A stretch of 64,000 nt of DNA from Clostridiales bacterium (lineage in GTDB: Bacteria > Bacillota > Clostridia > Saccharofermentanales > DTU023), in NCBI GenBank assembly GCA_004556455.1, contig SFGY01000008.1:1-64000 (forward strand), written 5' to 3'. The notes beneath the pieces were generated by a model. That model saw only the letters and a program-made list of their open reading frames with translations, searched no databases and had not been told where the DNA came from. Positions 53,254-62,872 of the stretch are shown piece by piece. A program made the position numbers and the translations under genes. Each line of letters begins with the position of its first letter. The first letter of the stretch is position 1.

Positions 53254-54606
53254 TCAGGAAGCAAATTTACTGTTGATCAGATTGGCCAGACCTTCGGCGA
53301 GATCCTGAATCTCCTCATGATCTTCGCCTTCGAGCATCACGCGAACATAGGGTTCTGTGCCGGAGGGGCGGAGCAGGAGGCGACCCCTGTCTCCCAGCTT
53401 ATCCCGGATACGCTGCGAAGCCGCAAGCACATCGGGATCCTGCATACAACTGCTTTTCTTCTCATCAGGCACCTTGGCGTTGATGAGCACCTGAGGCAAG
53501 ATCTGAATGACCTTGCGGAGTTCTGAAAGCTTCTCATTACTGCGTTTGATGCTGCGCAGAAGTTTTAATGCTGAAAGCAGGCCATCACCCGTCGTGGCAT
53601 CCTGCAAAAAGATCATATGTCCGGATTGTTCGCCTCCCAGGCTGTAATCATATTTCAGCATTTCTTCCAGCACGTAACGATCGCCGACTTTGGTTTTGAG
53701 CAATTTGATGCCATTTTTCTCCGCAAAAATATCCACAGCAAGATTGCTCATGACGGTGACAACCAGGGCGTTATCGTGAAGTTCACCGTGTTTTTTCATA
53801 TCCAGGGCAAGAACCGCCATCATCACATCGCCATCGACGACTTCGCCTTTGTCGTCCACGGCAATGAGCCGGTCAGCATCCCCATCAAAGGCCAGTCCGA
53901 GATCAAGCTGATTCTTTCTCACCAGCTCCGCCAGATGCTCAATGTGGGTGGAACCCACTCCACGATTGATGTTCAGACCATCCGGTTCAACTCCTGTAAG
54001 CAGGAGCTCAGCGCCAAGTTCCCGGAAAATTCGCGGCGCATTCTCAAAGGCCGCTCCATTGGCACAGTCCAGACCGATTTTCATGCCCGTAAGGTCGAGT
54101 CCAAAATGCTCCAGAAGATTTTGGGCATAGGACCAGGCGAGCTCGTGACGTTCGCTGCGGCGGCCGATCCCCTTGCCCACAGGACGCGGGGCCTCATTCT
54201 TGAAGTTCCGGATGCTCGCTTCGATCTCATCTTCGACATCATCAGGACATTTATAGCCTTCACGGGAAAAGAACTTGATGCCATTGTATTCAAAAGGATT
54301 ATGCGAAGCCGAAATGACCGCTCCTGCGTCACAGCCCAGCGACCTTGTCAGCCAGGCAACCCCCGGCGTCGAGACGACTCCCGCAACGATGGCATCTGCG
54401 CCTGCAGAGCAGAGACCGGCCACCAGCGCCGACTCAAGCATTTCACCGGAAATACGCGTATCCCGTCCGACCAGAACGGTTTTTTTAAGCGGCTTATCCT
54501 CCGCCAGCACATGCGCGGCAGCAAAACCCAGCTGGAAGGCCAGATCTGGGGTCAGCTCCTGGTTGGCCACCCCTCTGACCCCATCGGTTCCGAATAATCT
54601 TGCCAT
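53254..54606 (-). CDS. glmM: Phosphoglucosamine mutase
   Basis: 450 residues; converts glucosamine-6-phosphate to glucosamine-1-phosphate for UDP-GlcNAc. Seen: MARLFGTDGVRGVAN at the start, the phosphoserine loop VISASHNPFEYNG (about 98), the Mg2+ loop FDGDADRLIAVD (about 240), GGEQSGHMIF, and RPSGTEPYVRVM. It directly follows the c-di-AMP synthase gene, the conserved cdaA-cdaR-glmM order; GlmM is known to restrain CdaA in other Firmicutes. Confidence 0.97.
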   Translation of the reverse strand: MARLFGTDGVRGVANQELTPDLAFQLGFAAAHVLAEDKPLKKTVLVGRDTRISGEMLESALVAGLCSAGADAIVAGVVSTPGVAWLTRSLGCDAGAVISASHNPFEYNGIKFFSREGYKCPDDVEDEIEASIRNFKNEAPRPVGKGIGRRSERHELAWSYAQNLLEHFGLDLTGMKIGLDCANGAAFENAPRIFRELGAELLLTGVEPDGLNINRGVGSTHIEHLAELVRKNQLDLGLAFDGDADRLIAVDDKGEVVDGDVMMAVLALDMKKHGELHDNALVVTVMSNLAVDIFAEKNGIKLLKTKVGDRYVLEEMLKYDYSLGGEQSGHMIFLQDATTGDGLLSALKLLRSIKRSNEKLSELRKVIQILPQVLINAKVPDEKKSSCMQDPDVLAASQRIRDKLGDRGRLLLRPSGTEPYVRVMLEGEDHEEIQDLAEGLANLINSKFAS

Positions 54607-54664
54607 GCTTTTCCTCCTGATACGTGTTAAAAACTGATACGCAATAAAAAGCGGCCAGTGTTTA

Positions 54665-55963
54665 TTAATTTTCCGGACGCACGCTGATCAGTACCTGCGC
54701 CGGCGATACGCTATCTGCTTTGGTATAGCGCTGACTGCTGGTCCGTATTTCCACAGGTAAACGCTGGAGTCCCTCTTTTTCGACTTTAGCCAGATCAATA
54801 TAAGCGCTGATATCGAGATTATTGAGATGCGAGAGTGTTTGCTCCCGGCCCCGCAAAGTCACACGAATAGTCTCTATACGATACTGCGCCGTCAGATTTC
54901 TTTTCTCCAGCTCCTCCTGATTGAGATAGGTGAGCTGGACTTGATAGTTCTGGCTGCGCACAGGATTAACCGTCGTCTGAACATAGAACCAGAAACCCAG
55001 AGCAAGCAGCAAACTCAGCGTCATCAAGGTGACACGCTGTTTGTGCGTCTGAACAATCTGCACACCGGTTTTGCGCAGATGGATCATGGGCAGACGCTTC
55101 TTATTCCCTTCTTCCTGGGGGAGCAGCAGACGGTGCAGCTGCGTGCGCAGGGCGTCCTCGTTATCCAGCATATAGAGACGGCCTTCCAGACAGATGGAAA
55201 TGGTCCCTCGCTCTTCGGAGACGACAATGGCCACCGTATCGCCAATTTCACTGGCTCCGATTGCGGCCCGGTGCCGTGTCCCCAGATCCCTGCGCAGGTG
55301 GTAGTTGTCAGAAAGGGGAATATGCACCCGCGCCGCAGCGACACGTCCGCCACGGATCAACACGGCTCCGTCGTGTAAAGGGGATCCGACATAGAAAATT
55401 TGTTTGAGCATAGTGGTGGTAATCGCTGCATCGACCACAATGGCATTTTCCTGCTCTTCCAGATCGCCCAGAGGGGTCGAACGTTCAATGACAATCAGCG
55501 CACCCGTCCGCTTTTCCGCCATTTCCGAGCAGGCTCGCACAATGGATTCAATAATCTGATGCGTGTGGCTTGTCTCATAAGCATCCTCTGACGAAATCAT
55601 CTTAAAACCGGAACGGCCCACTGTTTCCAGGGCGCGCCGGAGCTCCGGCTGAAAAATAACCACAAAAGCGATGGCAAAAATGGAGATGGTGCGCGAAAGG
55701 AGAAAGCCCAGAGCCGTCAGACCCACGAGATCAGAGATCAGACCAAGCGCCATAATCAGAAGAATGCCCTTCAGTAATTGCCAGGCACGAGAATCTCGCA
55801 GAAGCTTGAGAATAAAATAAAAAATAAAAGAGAGGACAATAACGTCCACAAAGGCAAAAGCAATATCTTTGGGGCTGCCTAAAAAGAGCAGGGCCTCCAG
55901 CAGACTTTGCCAGATGGCGGAAAAGAATTTGCCGATGCGCGTAAAGATATCCGTTTGCGGCAT
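54665..55963 (-). CDS. CdaA diadenylate cyclase fused to a single YbbR domain
   Basis: 432 residues. The first ~275 are CdaA: three N-terminal membrane helices (about 30-105) and the DAC domain with LHDGAVLIRGG (about 196) and LGTRHRAAIGASE (about 227), making c-di-AMP from two ATP. Then a fourth membrane helix (about 317-336, LMTLSLLLALGFWFYVQT) and one ~85-residue extracytoplasmic YbbR repeat ending VSPAQVLISVRPEN. Normally CdaA and its regulator CdaR (YbbR, several repeats) are separate adjacent genes. Here they form one chain with one repeat. glmM follows at 58 bases. Confidence 0.92.
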   Translation of the reverse strand: MPQTDIFTRIGKFFSAIWQSLLEALLFLGSPKDIAFAFVDVIVLSFIFYFILKLLRDSRAWQLLKGILLIMALGLISDLVGLTALGFLLSRTISIFAIAFVVIFQPELRRALETVGRSGFKMISSEDAYETSHTHQIIESIVRACSEMAEKRTGALIVIERSTPLGDLEEQENAIVVDAAITTTMLKQIFYVGSPLHDGAVLIRGGRVAAARVHIPLSDNYHLRRDLGTRHRAAIGASEIGDTVAIVVSEERGTISICLEGRLYMLDNEDALRTQLHRLLLPQEEGNKKRLPMIHLRKTGVQIVQTHKQRVTLMTLSLLLALGFWFYVQTTVNPVRSQNYQVQLTYLNQEELEKRNLTAQYRIETIRVTLRGREQTLSHLNNLDISAYIDLAKVEKEGLQRLPVEIRTSSQRYTKADSVSPAQVLISVRPEN

Positions 55964-56096
55964 AGCTGCTCCTTTCCCATATCACTTCGCCACGTTCAAG
56001 TATCGAGCCTATTATAACGCAAAACGCTTTTTCTGACAGAATAAGAGCGGGTCACAAAGAACGAAACCCGCTCAGAAAATACCAGATCCGTGAAGC

Positions 56097-57287
56097 TTAG
56101 CGGCCGCAGGCCTGAGCCAGCAAATCCCTGAAGAGAGGCAGGGCACGACGTATGCGGTCATTGGGAACACAATAGGAAATGCGCACGTAGTCCGGACAAC
56201 CAAAGCCAACACCTGGAACGATCAGGACGTTTTTCTCCATAGCCATTTCAGAGAAAGCGGAACCATCGCCGTTGGGAGCTTTGACAAAAAGATAAAAGGC
56301 CCCGTCCGGGTGCACACAGTTATAGCCCATCTCGCTCAGACTGCCGTAAAGCAACTGACGATTTTCTTCGTACGGCTGCAAATCAGGACGTTCTTTTATG
56401 CAGCTTTCAATCACTCTCTGGGCCAGCGCAGGGGCGCAGACGTAACCCATGGTTCTGGCCGCTCCGGAGATGGCCAGATAAAGCTCCTTTGCATCTTCGG
56501 CTTCGGGTGGAACCAGCGTATAACCGATACGTTCACCCGGGATCGAGAAGCTCTTTGACCAGCTGTAGCAGATAATGCTGTTCTTATAAATCGAAGGAAT
56601 CCAGGGCACTTCAAGCCCGTCATAAGCCAGTTCACGGTAAGGCTCATCCGAAATCAGGTAAATGGGATGACCGAAATTCCGGCTCTTCTCCTCCAGCAGA
56701 GAGGCCAGTGTTTTAAGCTCTTCGCGGGTGTAGATTTTTCCACCGGGATTATTGGGCGAATTGATAATAACCCCCTGAGTGGACGCGTCAATCGCCTCCT
56801 TCAGGGCCTCCAGATTGACGCGGAAATCCGCTGCTGCAGGAACATAGTCGAATTTCCCTCCCTTGCTCTCAACGAAGTTCCGATATTCCGGAAAAAAAGG
56901 CGCCATGGCCAGAATTTTGGACTGATGGTCGAGGGTAAGAGCTTTGAAGACTGCGCAGAGTGAAGCGGCTGCTCCGCAGCTCAGATATAAATCCCCGGGC
57001 CCGTAGTGCGTATGATAGCGTTCATTGAGATCATCCACGATCGCCTGGCGGGCCTCTGGACGTCCGGCGCTGACCGTGTAGGTGTGCAGCGCTACGGGAT
57101 CGATTTCACGGTTCAGCTTCTCCCAGCATTGCGCAACTTTAGAAGGCATGGGGACAGAAGGGCTGCCCAGAGTAAAATCGAAAACATGATCCGGGCCGAG
57201 TTTTTTCGCCTGAATCTGACCATAATTAAACAATTTACGTATAGGCGACGGTTGCGCGCCCAATTCATACATGCTTTTTGAAATCAT
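56097..57287 (-). CDS. Pyridoxal-phosphate aminotransferase, class I/II
   Basis: 396 residues of the aspartate aminotransferase fold. PLP lysine in CYSWSKSFSIPGERIGY (about 238), SPNNPGGKIY (about 178), SDEPYRELAY (about 215). N-terminal LGSPSVPMPSKV resembles the FxxGxP motif. It follows iorB by 111 bases on the same strand, suggesting it makes the 2-oxo acids oxidised by the indolepyruvate enzyme. Substrate likely an aromatic or branched amino acid, by context. Confidence 0.88.
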   Translation of the reverse strand: MISKSMYELGAQPSPIRKLFNYGQIQAKKLGPDHVFDFTLGSPSVPMPSKVAQCWEKLNREIDPVALHTYTVSAGRPEARQAIVDDLNERYHTHYGPGDLYLSCGAAASLCAVFKALTLDHQSKILAMAPFFPEYRNFVESKGGKFDYVPAAADFRVNLEALKEAIDASTQGVIINSPNNPGGKIYTREELKTLASLLEEKSRNFGHPIYLISDEPYRELAYDGLEVPWIPSIYKNSIICYSWSKSFSIPGERIGYTLVPPEAEDAKELYLAISGAARTMGYVCAPALAQRVIESCIKERPDLQPYEENRQLLYGSLSEMGYNCVHPDGAFYLFVKAPNGDGSAFSEMAMEKNVLIVPGVGFGCPDYVRISYCVPNDRIRRALPLFRDLLAQACGR

Positions 57288-57398
57288 CAGCGGCTCCTTT
57301 GTGAAACTTTTCCTCTGTCGACACGGAGGTCTGAGGCGGAGCGTGGCAGGGTTTATCTCTCCCCCGCACCGTCTGCAAAGGAAAACAGTTCCGGCGTT

Positions 57399-57986
57399 CT
57401 ATTGATGTGAAACCAGCTCACGTCCTTTGCGGAAGGCCAGCAGGTTAATCTCCTTGAATTTCTCCGGAACAACCCGCGCAATCACCTCTTCCCATTCAAG
57501 TTTTTGCAGAACCGGGAAGGCTTCGACCATCGCTCCGAAGAGGACGACGTTGGCCACCTTGGGATTGCCGATCTCCAATGCCTCTTTCATGGCGTCAAAG
57601 GAATAGACTTTGAAATTGGCCTGCATGGCCTCAAGCAGTCCCTGGGGGTATTCGACTTTGCCGCTGGCCACGGGCAGCGGAACAATTTCCAGATTATTGA
57701 TGACCGCTACACCGTCCGGTTTGAGGAACTGACTGTTGCGGACGGCCTCCATTTTTTCGAAAGCCACGAGTACATCGGCTTCACCCGGACCGATAATGGG
57801 GGAATCAACCTGCTCACCATAGCGAACCTGCGTAGAGACGCTCCCGCCGCGCTGAGCCATTCCGTGGATTTCACTCATCTTGACATCGTAGCCGCCGGCC
57901 AGGAGACCCTCCGTCAGGATTTTTGAAACCAGAATGGTTCCTTGTCCGCCAACTCCGGAAAGAAGAATACTGTGTACGTTTGACAT
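57399..57986 (-). CDS. iorB: Indolepyruvate:ferredoxin oxidoreductase, beta subunit
   Basis: 195 residues of the gamma-type domain of 2-oxoacid:ferredoxin oxidoreductases: LLSGVGGQGTILVSKIL, SEIHGMAQRGGSVSTQVRYG, and GPGEADVLVAFEKMEA. ATG 57986 follows GGAGG. It is 4 bases from the iorA stop. With IorA it oxidises arylpyruvates to aryl-acetyl-CoA, reducing ferredoxin. Confidence 0.94.
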   Translation of the reverse strand: MSNVHSILLSGVGGQGTILVSKILTEGLLAGGYDVKMSEIHGMAQRGGSVSTQVRYGEQVDSPIIGPGEADVLVAFEKMEAVRNSQFLKPDGVAVINNLEIVPLPVASGKVEYPQGLLEAMQANFKVYSFDAMKEALEIGNPKVANVVLFGAMVEAFPVLQKLEWEEVIARVVPEKFKEINLLAFRKGRELVSHQ

Positions 57987-57990
57987 AGGA

Positions 57991-59760
57991 TTAAGCCTCC
58001 ACTTTCTTGATTGCCTGAACCGGGCAGACCTGAGCACAGACCTCACAGCCTACACAGAGGGTTGCATCAATATTGGATTTACCGTCTTTCATGAAGATCG
58101 CCGGGCAGCCTACCCGGAGGCAGCTCTTGCAGCCGATGCAAGTGTCGCGATCGACTTTGCAAAGTCCCTTCTCATGCTTGATGCCCTTAATCAGCAGACA
58201 GGGGCGACGTGTGATGATGGCCGGGCGGCGCCCATCTTTGAGGAAGGCCACGGCATCGTCTATGGTTTTTTTCATGGCTTTCAGATCCTGCGGATCCACC
58301 ACGAGAACGTCCGTAAAACCAATGGCCTTGAGCAGTTTTTCGATATCAATTCTGGTGGCTACTTCCCCGAAGAGATTCTTGCCCGTTCCTGGATTGTCCT
58401 GCTGGCCCGTCATACTGGTGATGCTGTTATCCAGAATACAGGGAATCACGTGGCCATCGTTATACATGATTTCGACTGCACCGGTGATGCCGCTGTGGAA
58501 GAAGGTCGAATCACCGATGACGCCGAACACGACATACTGATCTTTGCGGCCGGAAAGCTCAAAGGCTTTGGCGTAGCCGTGGCCTGCGGAGAGGGAGGCA
58601 CCCATGCAGATGACGCTGTCCATCGCATTCATGGGGTCGGCGCTGCCCAGGGTGTAACAGCCGATATCACCTGAAATGACCGCATCTTTGCGACGCGAGA
58701 GCGTGTAGAAAAAGCCACGGTGAGGGCAGCCCGGGCAAAGCGCAGGCGGCCGTGCCACAATCGGCGTGTTGAGTTCCTTGCGTTCTGCTCTGATGCCAAA
58801 GATACATTCGCGGACAATTTCCGTATTGAGTTCATGGCAGACAGGCAGTTTTTCCTTGCCGATGCAGGCGATGCCCATGGCTTTGATATGCATTTCAAGG
58901 AAGGGATCCAGCTCTTCGACGACATAGAGGGTTTCCACCGAGGCGGCGAAGTCTTGGATCAGTTTTTCCGGGAGCGGCCAGGTCATGCCGAGTTTCAGGA
59001 AAGAAGTCCCCTCCGGGAATGCCTCATGAGCATAGTGATAGGCGACGCCGCTGCTGATCACGCCAATCTTGCCATCCCCCCTGATGACTTCATTGAGATC
59101 GGATTGATCGTTAAATTCCGCCATGGCTTTCAGGCGTTCTTCGAGTTCCGGGTGATGGACAAAGGCGTTGGCCGGACTGGCTATAAATTTTTTAACCTGA
59201 CGGCTGTAGGCGCGGGGCTCCTGCTCTTCGCGCTCGCCCAGCTCCACCACGCCCTTGGAGTGGCAGACGCGTGTGGTCATGCGGAAAATGACCGGCGTAT
59301 CGAATTTTTCTGAAATCTCGTAAGCCTTTTTGATATAGTCTTTGCAGTTTTGCGAATTGGCCGGCTCCACCATGGGAAGTTTAGCCGCTTCGGCATAATG
59401 GCGGTTATCCTGTTCATTCTGGGAGGAGAACATGCTTGGATCATCCGCCGAAATAATGACCAATCCGGCGCCCACACCGTTGTAGGCGGAAGTAAAAATC
59501 GGATCTGCCGCAACGTTGACACCGACGTGCTTCATAGCTGCCAGGGCGCGCACCCCTGCAATGGAAGCACCATAAGCCGCTTCAACCGCAACTTTTTCGT
59601 TGGGCGCCCACTCAGCGTTCACTTTGTGCTCGTAGTTCGCATTGGGAAAAGCCTCAAAAATTTCAGTACTTGGCGTTCCCGGATAAGCACTGCCAAAGAC
59701 TACGCCAGCTTCCCAGGCACCACGGGCCACGGCTTCATTGCCGCTCATCAGTTGTTTCAT
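57991..59760 (-). CDS. iorA: Indolepyruvate:ferredoxin oxidoreductase, alpha subunit
   Basis: 589 residues: pyrimidine-binding domain (MSGNEAVARGAWEAGV, YPGTPSTEIFE), a middle domain, the TPP-binding domain with CPGCPHRGFFY (about 355) and GDSTFFHSGITG, and a C-terminal 2[4Fe-4S] ferredoxin domain, CIGCKSCLRVGCP and CVGCEVCAQVCPVQAI (about 540-580). ATG 59760 follows GGAGG. Electrons likely pass to a ferredoxin such as that at 7076-7246. Confidence 0.95.
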   Translation of the reverse strand: MKQLMSGNEAVARGAWEAGVVFGSAYPGTPSTEIFEAFPNANYEHKVNAEWAPNEKVAVEAAYGASIAGVRALAAMKHVGVNVAADPIFTSAYNGVGAGLVIISADDPSMFSSQNEQDNRHYAEAAKLPMVEPANSQNCKDYIKKAYEISEKFDTPVIFRMTTRVCHSKGVVELGEREEQEPRAYSRQVKKFIASPANAFVHHPELEERLKAMAEFNDQSDLNEVIRGDGKIGVISSGVAYHYAHEAFPEGTSFLKLGMTWPLPEKLIQDFAASVETLYVVEELDPFLEMHIKAMGIACIGKEKLPVCHELNTEIVRECIFGIRAERKELNTPIVARPPALCPGCPHRGFFYTLSRRKDAVISGDIGCYTLGSADPMNAMDSVICMGASLSAGHGYAKAFELSGRKDQYVVFGVIGDSTFFHSGITGAVEIMYNDGHVIPCILDNSITSMTGQQDNPGTGKNLFGEVATRIDIEKLLKAIGFTDVLVVDPQDLKAMKKTIDDAVAFLKDGRRPAIITRRPCLLIKGIKHEKGLCKVDRDTCIGCKSCLRVGCPAIFMKDGKSNIDATLCVGCEVCAQVCPVQAIKKVEA

Positions 59761-59825
59761 TTTTTCCTCCTCTTGCCACAATCGGCTGGCCCCATGAGGG
59801 CACGCTTCTATTCAGAAAAACAGGG

Positions 59826-60737
59826 CTAAAAATTCCCACTTCTGGCCGCCACAGCAGCCAGGGCAATGGAATTCAGTTTGGCCTCACTCGGATCAGCCCG
59901 GGAAACCAGCAGCACCGGAGCTTTTGCTCCGAGTATGATACCGCCGTTCATGGCCTGGCCAAAAAGGCTCATGGTTTTGCCGAAGGCATTGCCCACCTGG
60001 TAATCCGGAACCAGAACGATATCGGCCTCGCCAGCTCCTTTAGCCTCATAATGCTTGTGAGCACAGGCTTCGCGGCTGAGTGCAAGATCCAGACCAACAG
60101 GGCCATACACATTCATTCCGAAAGTCTGCCAATGCTCTTTCATCACGGCGATGGCTTCTGCGTCGACCATATCGGGCTGTCTTGGATCCACCTTTTCTGC
60201 ACCGCAGAGCAGAGCGGCATTGATCTCTTCATAGCCCAGCGCCTGCATCAGTCTGGCCGCATTCTCTAAAATGCCGATCTTCTGTTCGCGGGAAGGAAAA
60301 GTCAGCATTCCACCATCTGTATTGTTGATAAATTTTGGGTAGGCGGGCAATTCATAGAGCATACAGTGCGAAATGAGCTTTCCGCTGCGCAGACCATATT
60401 CCTTATTAAGGACGGCATGCATGAGTTGAGCGGTTCCCAGAAAGCCCTTGAGCAGCGCAGCAGCTTCTCCATCGTGGACAAGGCGCACGGCCTGCGCCGC
60501 AGCTGCCTCCGGATTTTTTTCATCAAGGATGCGAAAGTCCTGCGGGCAACCGCCTGCCTGCTCAAGCAAGCTGTAAATCTTTTTTTCATCCCCCACCAGA
60601 ATGGCTTCGGCAAGACCTTGCTCCTGAGCCTGGATCACGGCCTCAATGACCGCTTCATCCTCTGCCGCAGCCACGGCAATGGTCAGGCCACCTGCTGCAA
60701 TGGCCGCTTTTCTTAAAGCGGCAAAATTTTGAATCAT
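59826..60737 (-). CDS. Phosphate acyl/butyryltransferase (Ptb/Pta family)
   Basis: 303 residues. Swaps CoA for phosphate on short acyl-CoAs to give acyl-phosphates for ATP synthesis by an acyl kinase. Seen: AAAEDEAVIEAVIQAQEQGL, AILVGDEKKI, LLKGFLGTAQLMHAVLNKE, MLTFPSREQKIGILENA and LVPDYQVGNAFGKTMSLFG, all typical of Ptb. Here it starts an operon with iorA-iorB and an aminotransferase, so the substrate may be an aryl- or branched-acyl-CoA as well as butyryl-CoA. No kinase gene is in the window. Confidence 0.88.
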   Translation of the reverse strand: MIQNFAALRKAAIAAGGLTIAVAAAEDEAVIEAVIQAQEQGLAEAILVGDEKKIYSLLEQAGGCPQDFRILDEKNPEAAAAQAVRLVHDGEAAALLKGFLGTAQLMHAVLNKEYGLRSGKLISHCMLYELPAYPKFINNTDGGMLTFPSREQKIGILENAARLMQALGYEEINAALLCGAEKVDPRQPDMVDAEAIAVMKEHWQTFGMNVYGPVGLDLALSREACAHKHYEAKGAGEADIVLVPDYQVGNAFGKTMSLFGQAMNGGIILGAKAPVLLVSRADPSEAKLNSIALAAVAARSGNF

Positions 60738-61100
60738 GGCTTTTTCTCCTTCTTCCTGCCTTGTGCCGACCTGTGTGCTGAGACTGAGAAAAAAGCAGGC
60801 GCCAATAAAGGCCGGGGACAGCTCAGCTTCTGAAAATATTGCACTAAAAAATCACACAAAGTCGTCTATATTATAGACGTAAAGTGCGAAAAAAGAAGAG
60901 AAGTTAAGATTTTTTTGACAAAGTTCACAAAGGAGATTCGTCCTGCCCGCACGATTTCTCCTCTGTACCTGCTAAGTTGGCGCGGCTTCGGCTGGAAATC
61001 AGCAGGCAGGAAGAAATCTGCATGCAGGAATCAGCAGCAGCAGGAACGAATCAACAGTCAACAGCAGGCAGGAATCAGCCGTTGGCAGCCTGGATCGCCA
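60738..61100. other. 363-base gap upstream of the Ptb gene
   Basis: Contains the Ptb promoter region with a 17-bp palindrome (60863-60879) and a GCAGGAATCAGC-rich repeat (60991-61105). TTGACA at 60915-60920 on the plus strand has no gene behind it. Nothing else is recognisable. Confidence 0.5.
60863..60879 (-). promoter_or_regulatory. Palindromic operator candidate before the Ptb-Ior operon
   Basis: Perfect 8+8-bp palindrome CGTCTATA-T-TATAGACG about 130 bases before the Ptb start. It contains a minus-strand TATAAT that could be the -10 box, so a repressor bound here would block transcription. No regulator gene is adjacent. Confidence 0.5.
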
Positions 61101-61105
61101 TCAGC
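60991..61105. repeat. Degenerate repeat after the secreted-protein gene
   Basis: On the minus strand units of the form GCTGATTCCTGCCTGCT recur irregularly several times (about 12-30-base spacing) directly after, and partly including, the TGA stop of the gene at 61101. Confidence 0.5.
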
Positions 61106-62720
61106 CCTGCGGCTTTTCCTTTTCACTGTTTTCCTGAGTATCTTCGGCGGGCGCTGCCGGCTGACTTTCCGCTTCGGGGCTGAAAAGATCGCCCAGCAGT
61201 TCGGCAAAGCTCTTGCTCTCATCAGCTTTGTTTTCCTCCGACTGCCCGTCCGCCTTTTCTACTGACTTTTCCTTTTTGGGAATTTCAGCAGCCAGAATGG
61301 TGAACTGCAAAGAACTCACGTTCTTGTTTTTCTCCGATACAAAGGACTGAGCTTTGACGGCGGGCGTCAGCGCATTGAGGTAGTCTCCAAGCTGATCGTC
61401 GCGAATGGCCGCCATCAACGTTTTTAAACTGTCGATGCTGCGTCTGAAAGTCGTCTTGTTCTCAGAAAGCAGCCCCTGAAGCTGACCCACTTTGGCCAGT
61501 GTTTCCTGCAGCTTAGCCAGGTCTGTCTCATCGAGATTAGCCGCAGCGCTGATGCTGGGCGCCAGCTCTCTGAACTTGCCTGCTGTCTGATTGACGATCA
61601 TCATCTTAGAGAAATAAGCATTTCTGAGCAGATCCAGATCTTTTTTCATGCTTTCCGCCTGCCCGGCAGGTAAGTTTTCAGCCATTTTAGCTAGGCGGTC
61701 CATAGCCTCATTGGCCGCTTTATCTTCGGCATCGAGTTTGCTCTGATCCAGGTTGCGGGAAAACATCTTGAGTTCGAGCGTTCCCGGCAATTTGATATCT
61801 TTCATCTGCTGCAGCAGAGGGGCGATTTTGCTTAAATCCTGTCCCATAACTTCGGAGGAGAGATCAAGAAACTGTCCATAGAGCTCAGCCGTTTTTCTGC
61901 TGTCAAAGGTCTTTGTTTCCTGTGGATTTTCACCAGGAGCAAGAACCATGCCGAACATTTTATCAACTGGCAGGTTCATTTCCGAAAGATCCAGGGACAT
62001 GGGCATGGCCACAATCTGGGGACGGCTCATGGCAAAGTCGTTCACCTCGGCCGTAAAACGGAAGATGTTCTTCTCCCCTGGAAAAGCCAGAGCAGTGAGC
62101 ATGGTGTTCGCTCCGGCTGCCGATTGAATAAAGCCCGGCGCCGACAAGTTTGTCACGCGTTGATTATCCAGGGTCAGATTGAGCAGCAGCATGAATTGAT
62201 CCGCTAATTTTCCTTTAGCCTGCGGATTGGGTTCTACGGAAAGCTCCAGTTCCAGTTTGCCCTGGGCGCCGGAAAGCTCCTCTGCGCTCCGTTCCTGGCC
62301 ATCCAACGTCATGCGAAAATGAAAGTTCCAGGGGAGTTCCTCACGAAGACTTCCCTGGTAGTACCATTCTCCCGGGCCAGCAAGAGCGGTGATTTTATCT
62401 CCCTCCTGGGTAAGTTCGCTTTCTCCGACCAGACGTTTGACTTCTTCATAAGCTCCGTAGTCACAGATTTCCTGAGCCTCGTCAAGGCGATAACGATTGA
62501 CCACGATGAGCGGCTGCTTGACCGCCCCGCTTTCGTCCAGAAAGGCGTAAATCACTTCCTGTTTGGCTGGCGCTTCTTCCTTTGAGCTTTCTTTCGCTGC
62601 AAAAGCCGGGGCTGATCCCAGGAAGGAAAGTAAGACAAGGAGCAGCGACAGAATAAAGGAGATAAACCGCCGGTTTTTTCGCTGCGTGTATGAAGAACAG
62701 AATGAATGAAGATTTTTCAT
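61101..62720 (-). CDS. Secreted protein paired with an MMPL transporter, function unknown
   Basis: 539 residues with a signal peptide (about 19-41, ending APAFA-A), a beta-rich N-terminal half, a long helical, probably coiled-coil, region (about 300-450) and a Glu/Lys/Ser-rich C-terminal tail. The order of a beta domain followed by a coiled coil is reminiscent of YhgE/Pip-type proteins but without their membrane helices; I do not claim membership. It follows the MMPL gene by 152 bases on the same strand and may be its extracytoplasmic partner. AAAGG precedes the start. Confidence 0.6.
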   Translation of the reverse strand: MKNLHSFCSSYTQRKNRRFISFILSLLLVLLSFLGSAPAFAAKESSKEEAPAKQEVIYAFLDESGAVKQPLIVVNRYRLDEAQEICDYGAYEEVKRLVGESELTQEGDKITALAGPGEWYYQGSLREELPWNFHFRMTLDGQERSAEELSGAQGKLELELSVEPNPQAKGKLADQFMLLLNLTLDNQRVTNLSAPGFIQSAAGANTMLTALAFPGEKNIFRFTAEVNDFAMSRPQIVAMPMSLDLSEMNLPVDKMFGMVLAPGENPQETKTFDSRKTAELYGQFLDLSSEVMGQDLSKIAPLLQQMKDIKLPGTLELKMFSRNLDQSKLDAEDKAANEAMDRLAKMAENLPAGQAESMKKDLDLLRNAYFSKMMIVNQTAGKFRELAPSISAAANLDETDLAKLQETLAKVGQLQGLLSENKTTFRRSIDSLKTLMAAIRDDQLGDYLNALTPAVKAQSFVSEKNKNVSSLQFTILAAEIPKKEKSVEKADGQSEENKADESKSFAELLGDLFSPEAESQPAAPAEDTQENSEKEKPQG

Positions 62721-62872
62721 GAAAAATGACCTTTCGGATAACTGTGATCAGACAGAACGATTGTCGCAACTTTAGCTTAAAACCAGTTCAGAAACTGTTG
62801 CTGGCTTTAAAGAGATAAGTGGAACAGCTCTCGATGTGCAAATAGAATTTATCATATAAAAAATAAAAAAAC

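Noticed and set aside
60915..61265. 116-codon plus-strand frame
   Set aside because: Runs through the repeat and antisense to the secreted-protein gene; low-complexity Gln/Ser translation with no known domain.
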